64,000 bases of DNA from Sporosarcina sp. 6E9 (GTDB taxonomy: Bacteria; Bacillota; Bacilli; Bacillales_A; Planococcaceae), in contig NZ_JAGEMN010000002.1 in assembly GCF_017921835.1 (NCBI RefSeq), positions 124,001 through 188,000 on the forward strand, given 5' to 3'. The notes beneath the pieces were generated by a model. That model was not told where the DNA came from. It ran no database searches and saw only the letters and a list, made by a program, of their open reading frames with translations. Below are positions 61,721-64,000 of this stretch, one piece after another. Both the position numbers and the translations under genes were made by a program. Position 1 is the stretch's first letter. Each line of letters opens with the position of its first letter.

Positions 61721-62473
61721 TCAGAATCGACTTTCCAACAATCGTATTGTATACCCATTTTTTGGTCGTTCAAATATTTCCGTTACACTGCCAGTTTCGA
61801 CGACTTTCCCTTTATGCATGACAACCATTTCATCGGAAACTTCCGAAACGATGTCTAAATCATGCGTGATTAAAAGAATGGTCGTCCCATGTTTTTTATT
61901 TAGCTCTTTCAATAGCTCGATGAATTCTTTTTGTAAAACTGTGTCGAGGGCCGATGTCGGCTCGTCGGCGATTAGTAACTTCGGTTCGACGTATAGTGCA
62001 CATGCAATCATGCATCGTTGCAACATCCCGCCCGATAATTCAAATGAGTACTGTTCCATGATTTCTTTTGGTAATCCAAGGTCGTTCAATATTTCGTCCA
62101 TCTTCTCTTGAAATTCCGCAACGCTGTGTTTCATCTTCCTACCCGAAAACTCGTATAATTGCTTTCCCATTTTTATAGAAGGATTAAAACTATTGGCTGC
62201 GTCTTGAAAGATCGTGAATAGCTGAGACCCCCGTATCGTTGACAGTTCTTTATTCGACATCGTTAGCAAATCTTTATCGGCAAACAAGGCTTGTCCCGTC
62301 GCTTCTGATCCTGCGGGTAAGATATCTAGCAGTGCGGCAATGGTCATGCTTTTCCCACTGCCGCTTTCGCCAATTATCGATGTTATTCTTCCACGTGGAA
62401 CAAAAAACGAACTCGCTTCGACAATTCTCTTTCCGTTGATTTCAATTGACAGCTGATTTACTTCAAGCACCAA
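61721..62473 (-). CDS. Opp/Nik-type ABC importer, ATP-binding protein D
   Basis: A 250-aa ATPase with Walker A GESGSGKSMT, signature ELSGGMLQRC (slightly unusual Cys at the end), and Walker B LLIADEPTSALD. It is short like NikD/CntD and lacks the long C-terminal extension. Its start overlaps the permease gene by 11 nt. Nickel, metallophore or peptide substrate cannot be separated without the binding protein, which lies outside the window. Confidence 0.88.
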   Translation of the reverse strand: MVLEVNQLSIEINGKRIVEASSFFVPRGRITSIIGESGSGKSMTIAALLDILPAGSEATGQALFADKDLLTMSNKELSTIRGSQLFTIFQDAANSFNPSIKMGKQLYEFSGRKMKHSVAEFQEKMDEILNDLGLPKEIMEQYSFELSGGMLQRCMIACALYVEPKLLIADEPTSALDTVLQKEFIELLKELNKKHGTTILLITHDLDIVSEVSDEMVVMHKGKVVETGSVTEIFERPKNGYTIRLLESRF

Positions 62474-63275
62474 ATCGCCTCCGTTCCGGGTCTTTCAAAC
62501 CTTCCCCTATGAAGTTAATCGCTAGGATTGTAACAAAAATTAGAATTCCTGGAAACAACCCAATCCACCAAGCGCCAATTAATATATCATTTTGCGCGTA
62601 GTACAACATATTTCCCCATGACGGAATAGCTGGTGGAACACCGATGCCGAGAAAGCTTAACGATACCTCAATAAAGATTGCACCGGCGAAGTTAAACAAG
62701 GTTACGACAAATATTGCGGAGACACTGTTTCGAAGTAAATGACCGAAAATGATTTTCCAAATCGGCGTGCCGAACATTTTGGCCATTTGAACAAATTCAG
62801 CGTCTTTTAACCGCATGAATTCGGAACGGACAATCCGTGCAGTCGTCAGCCAACCGGTTATCCCGATAATTAGCGCCATACTCCACATGCCGCCTTGCAT
62901 AAATGCTTGAAATGCGAGGATGATGACAAGTGACGGGATTGTAATGAATACTTCTAGAAGCCGCATCATCGTAGTATCGACAAATCCGCCAACATAACCA
63001 CTAAGTCCACCGTATAACACACCAAGCAGTAGCGAGAATAGTACAGATAAAGTCGCGACCGTAAGCGTGACTTTACCGCCTTCCAACAAACGAGAAAAAA
63101 CATCACGCCCAAGATGATCCGTGCCTAATAAGTGACCGTCCCCCGGAGATAAATAGACTTCATCAAGATTCATATCGTTCGGTTCATAAGGTGCGAGAAT
63201 ACCAGAAAAAACAGTTGATAATACAATAATTCCAAGGATAATGCTCCAAAAAATAAACATTTTTCGAGATTTCAT
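62463..63275 (-). CDS. Opp/Nik-type ABC importer, permease C
   Basis: A 270-aa permease with six membrane helices. The N-terminal segment with SPGDGHLLGTDHLGRDVFSRLLEG is the typical extracytoplasmic entrance of DppC/NikC-type permeases. The EAA loop region LKDAEFVQMAKMFGTPIWKI is at about 155-175. It starts directly after the end of the permease B gene. Confidence 0.9.
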   Translation of the reverse strand: MKSRKMFIFWSIILGIIVLSTVFSGILAPYEPNDMNLDEVYLSPGDGHLLGTDHLGRDVFSRLLEGGKVTLTVATLSVLFSLLLGVLYGGLSGYVGGFVDTTMMRLLEVFITIPSLVIILAFQAFMQGGMWSMALIIGITGWLTTARIVRSEFMRLKDAEFVQMAKMFGTPIWKIIFGHLLRNSVSAIFVVTLFNFAGAIFIEVSLSFLGIGVPPAIPSWGNMLYYAQNDILIGAWWIGLFPGILIFVTILAINFIGEGLKDPERRRFGA

Positions 63276-64000
63276 TTACTGTACGCCCCCTGTTCGAAGC
63301 TTGGGGTTCAATGAATACATAATAAGATCGATGATAAAGAGACTAATAACCACGAGCATGCCAATAAAAATAATGCTGCCCATTAGAAGTGGAAAGTCTT
63401 TCGTAACGACAGATTTAACCGTTAACTGCCCAAGTCCATTCCATGAAAAAAGGGATTCAACGATAATCGACCCTCCAAAGAATGAAGGAATCGTCATTCC
63501 AATATAATTCAAGTATGGAAAGGAAGCATTACGTAATATGCCCTTTCGAATTACCTGTTCCTTTACCCCATTAGCACGTGCGACAGTCGCATAGTATTTA
63601 CGATTTTCTTCTTTAATGCTTTCTTGCAGAAAACGGGCGTAAATGCCTACATGAGTGACGATAATAACGGTTGCCGGTAAAATGAGATAGCGCAGTTTAT
63701 CCCAAAAGCCACCTTCGCCTCCAATATCCCCTGTTCCCGATGAAGGAAGCACACCGAGTTTAACAGCGAAAAATGAAATAAATAAAATGCCGAGCCAAAA
63801 AGCAGGGATTGAAGACGTTGCGATGCTTATGGTTGATAAACCCCTATCCCAAATAGATCCTGCTTTCATCCCCGCTATTATACCGAGCCAAGTTGAACCG
63901 ACAATGATGAAAAACATCGTTACGCCAAAAAGCAGCAATGTATTCGGCAACCGTTCCAGCAGAATGGTTGTGACAGGTCGGCCTTCTTTATAGGAAATCC
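63276..64000 (-). CDS. Opp/Nik-type ABC importer, permease B (5' end outside window)
   Basis: About 241 C-terminal residues of a DppB/NikB-type permease; the frame is open to the window edge (reading GRPVTTILLERLPNTLLL), so the start lies beyond 64000. The EAA loop YYATVARANGVKEQVIRKGI and the C-terminal helices are complete. It precedes permease C by zero bases. The solute-binding protein should be encoded further right. Confidence 0.88.
   Translation of the reverse strand, partial: ISYKEGRPVTTILLERLPNTLLLFGVTMFFIIVGSTWLGIIAGMKAGSIWDRGLSTISIATSSIPAFWLGILFISFFAVKLGVLPSSGTGDIGGEGGFWDKLRYLILPATVIIVTHVGIYARFLQESIKEENRKYYATVARANGVKEQVIRKGILRNASFPYLNYIGMTIPSFFGGSIIVESLFSWNGLGQLTVKSVVTKDFPLLMGSIIFIGMLVVISLFIIDLIMYSLNPKLRTGGVQ

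Overview
The window looks like chromosomal DNA of a low-to-moderate-GC, Gram-positive member of the Bacillales. Signs are AGGAGG-type ribosome-binding sites everywhere, frequent TTG and GTG starts, Bacillus-type regulators (LiaFSR, an ArlR-like regulator, PucR), MntR-type operators, a SAM-I and a preQ1-I riboswitch, and many U-tailed hairpin terminators. A Sporosarcina-like Planococcaceae species is my best guess; this is inference from gene content. No rRNA, tRNA, prophage, insertion sequence or CRISPR array was seen.

Layout. 0-5 kb: an ArlR-like response regulator, a manganese-type ABC importer with three MntR-like boxes, then DedA and UppP. 5.5-11 kb: an acyl-CoA ligase and a cell-envelope stress locus (LiaI-like, PspA/LiaH, LiaF, LiaS, LiaR), split by a 127-bp GC-rich intergenic repeat. 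11-20 kb: DinB-like protein, CPBP protease, a mechanosensitive-channel-like protein, a two-component system with a small membrane ORF squeezed between regulator and kinase, two unknown envelope proteins and a DMT permease. 20-25 kb: preQ1 riboswitch with queT, a small HTH protein, and two BCCT osmolyte transporters that arose by tandem duplication (with a decayed second copy of the HTH gene). 25-28.5 kb: SAM-I-controlled metY-metX-hom operon. 28.6-38.1 kb: a PucR-centred catabolic block (aminotransferase, MmsA, amidohydrolase, Na+ symporter with small partner, N-carbamoyl-amino-acid-type hydrolase) that fits ureide or beta-alanine breakdown.

38.5-48.7 kb: YkvS-like protein with a short terminated leader, lysoplasmalogenase, PepT, a drug/metabolite transporter, a NitT/TauT-type ABC importer, a CoA-transferase with an operator-like palindrome in its promoter, a FhuF-like Fe-S reductase with a 12-bp dyad directly upstream, a CHY zinc-finger protein and an AI-2E-family exporter. 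49-52 kb: a 1027-aa sensor with two histidine-kinase modules around a receiver domain. 52-64 kb: Bcr/CflA exporter, a tandem-GNAT, Hen1 and Pnkp operon (RNA repair), a GerW-like protein, Nudix, YciI and DUF1801 genes, and an Opp/Nik-type ABC importer running off the right edge.

The most interesting items are the GNAT-Hen1-Pnkp RNA-repair operon, the HTH-BCCT tandem duplication with its in-frame pseudogene, degenerate 21-bp-period arrays at two intergenic sites, the small coupled membrane ORF in the two-component operon, and the near-perfect dyad in front of the FhuF-like gene.
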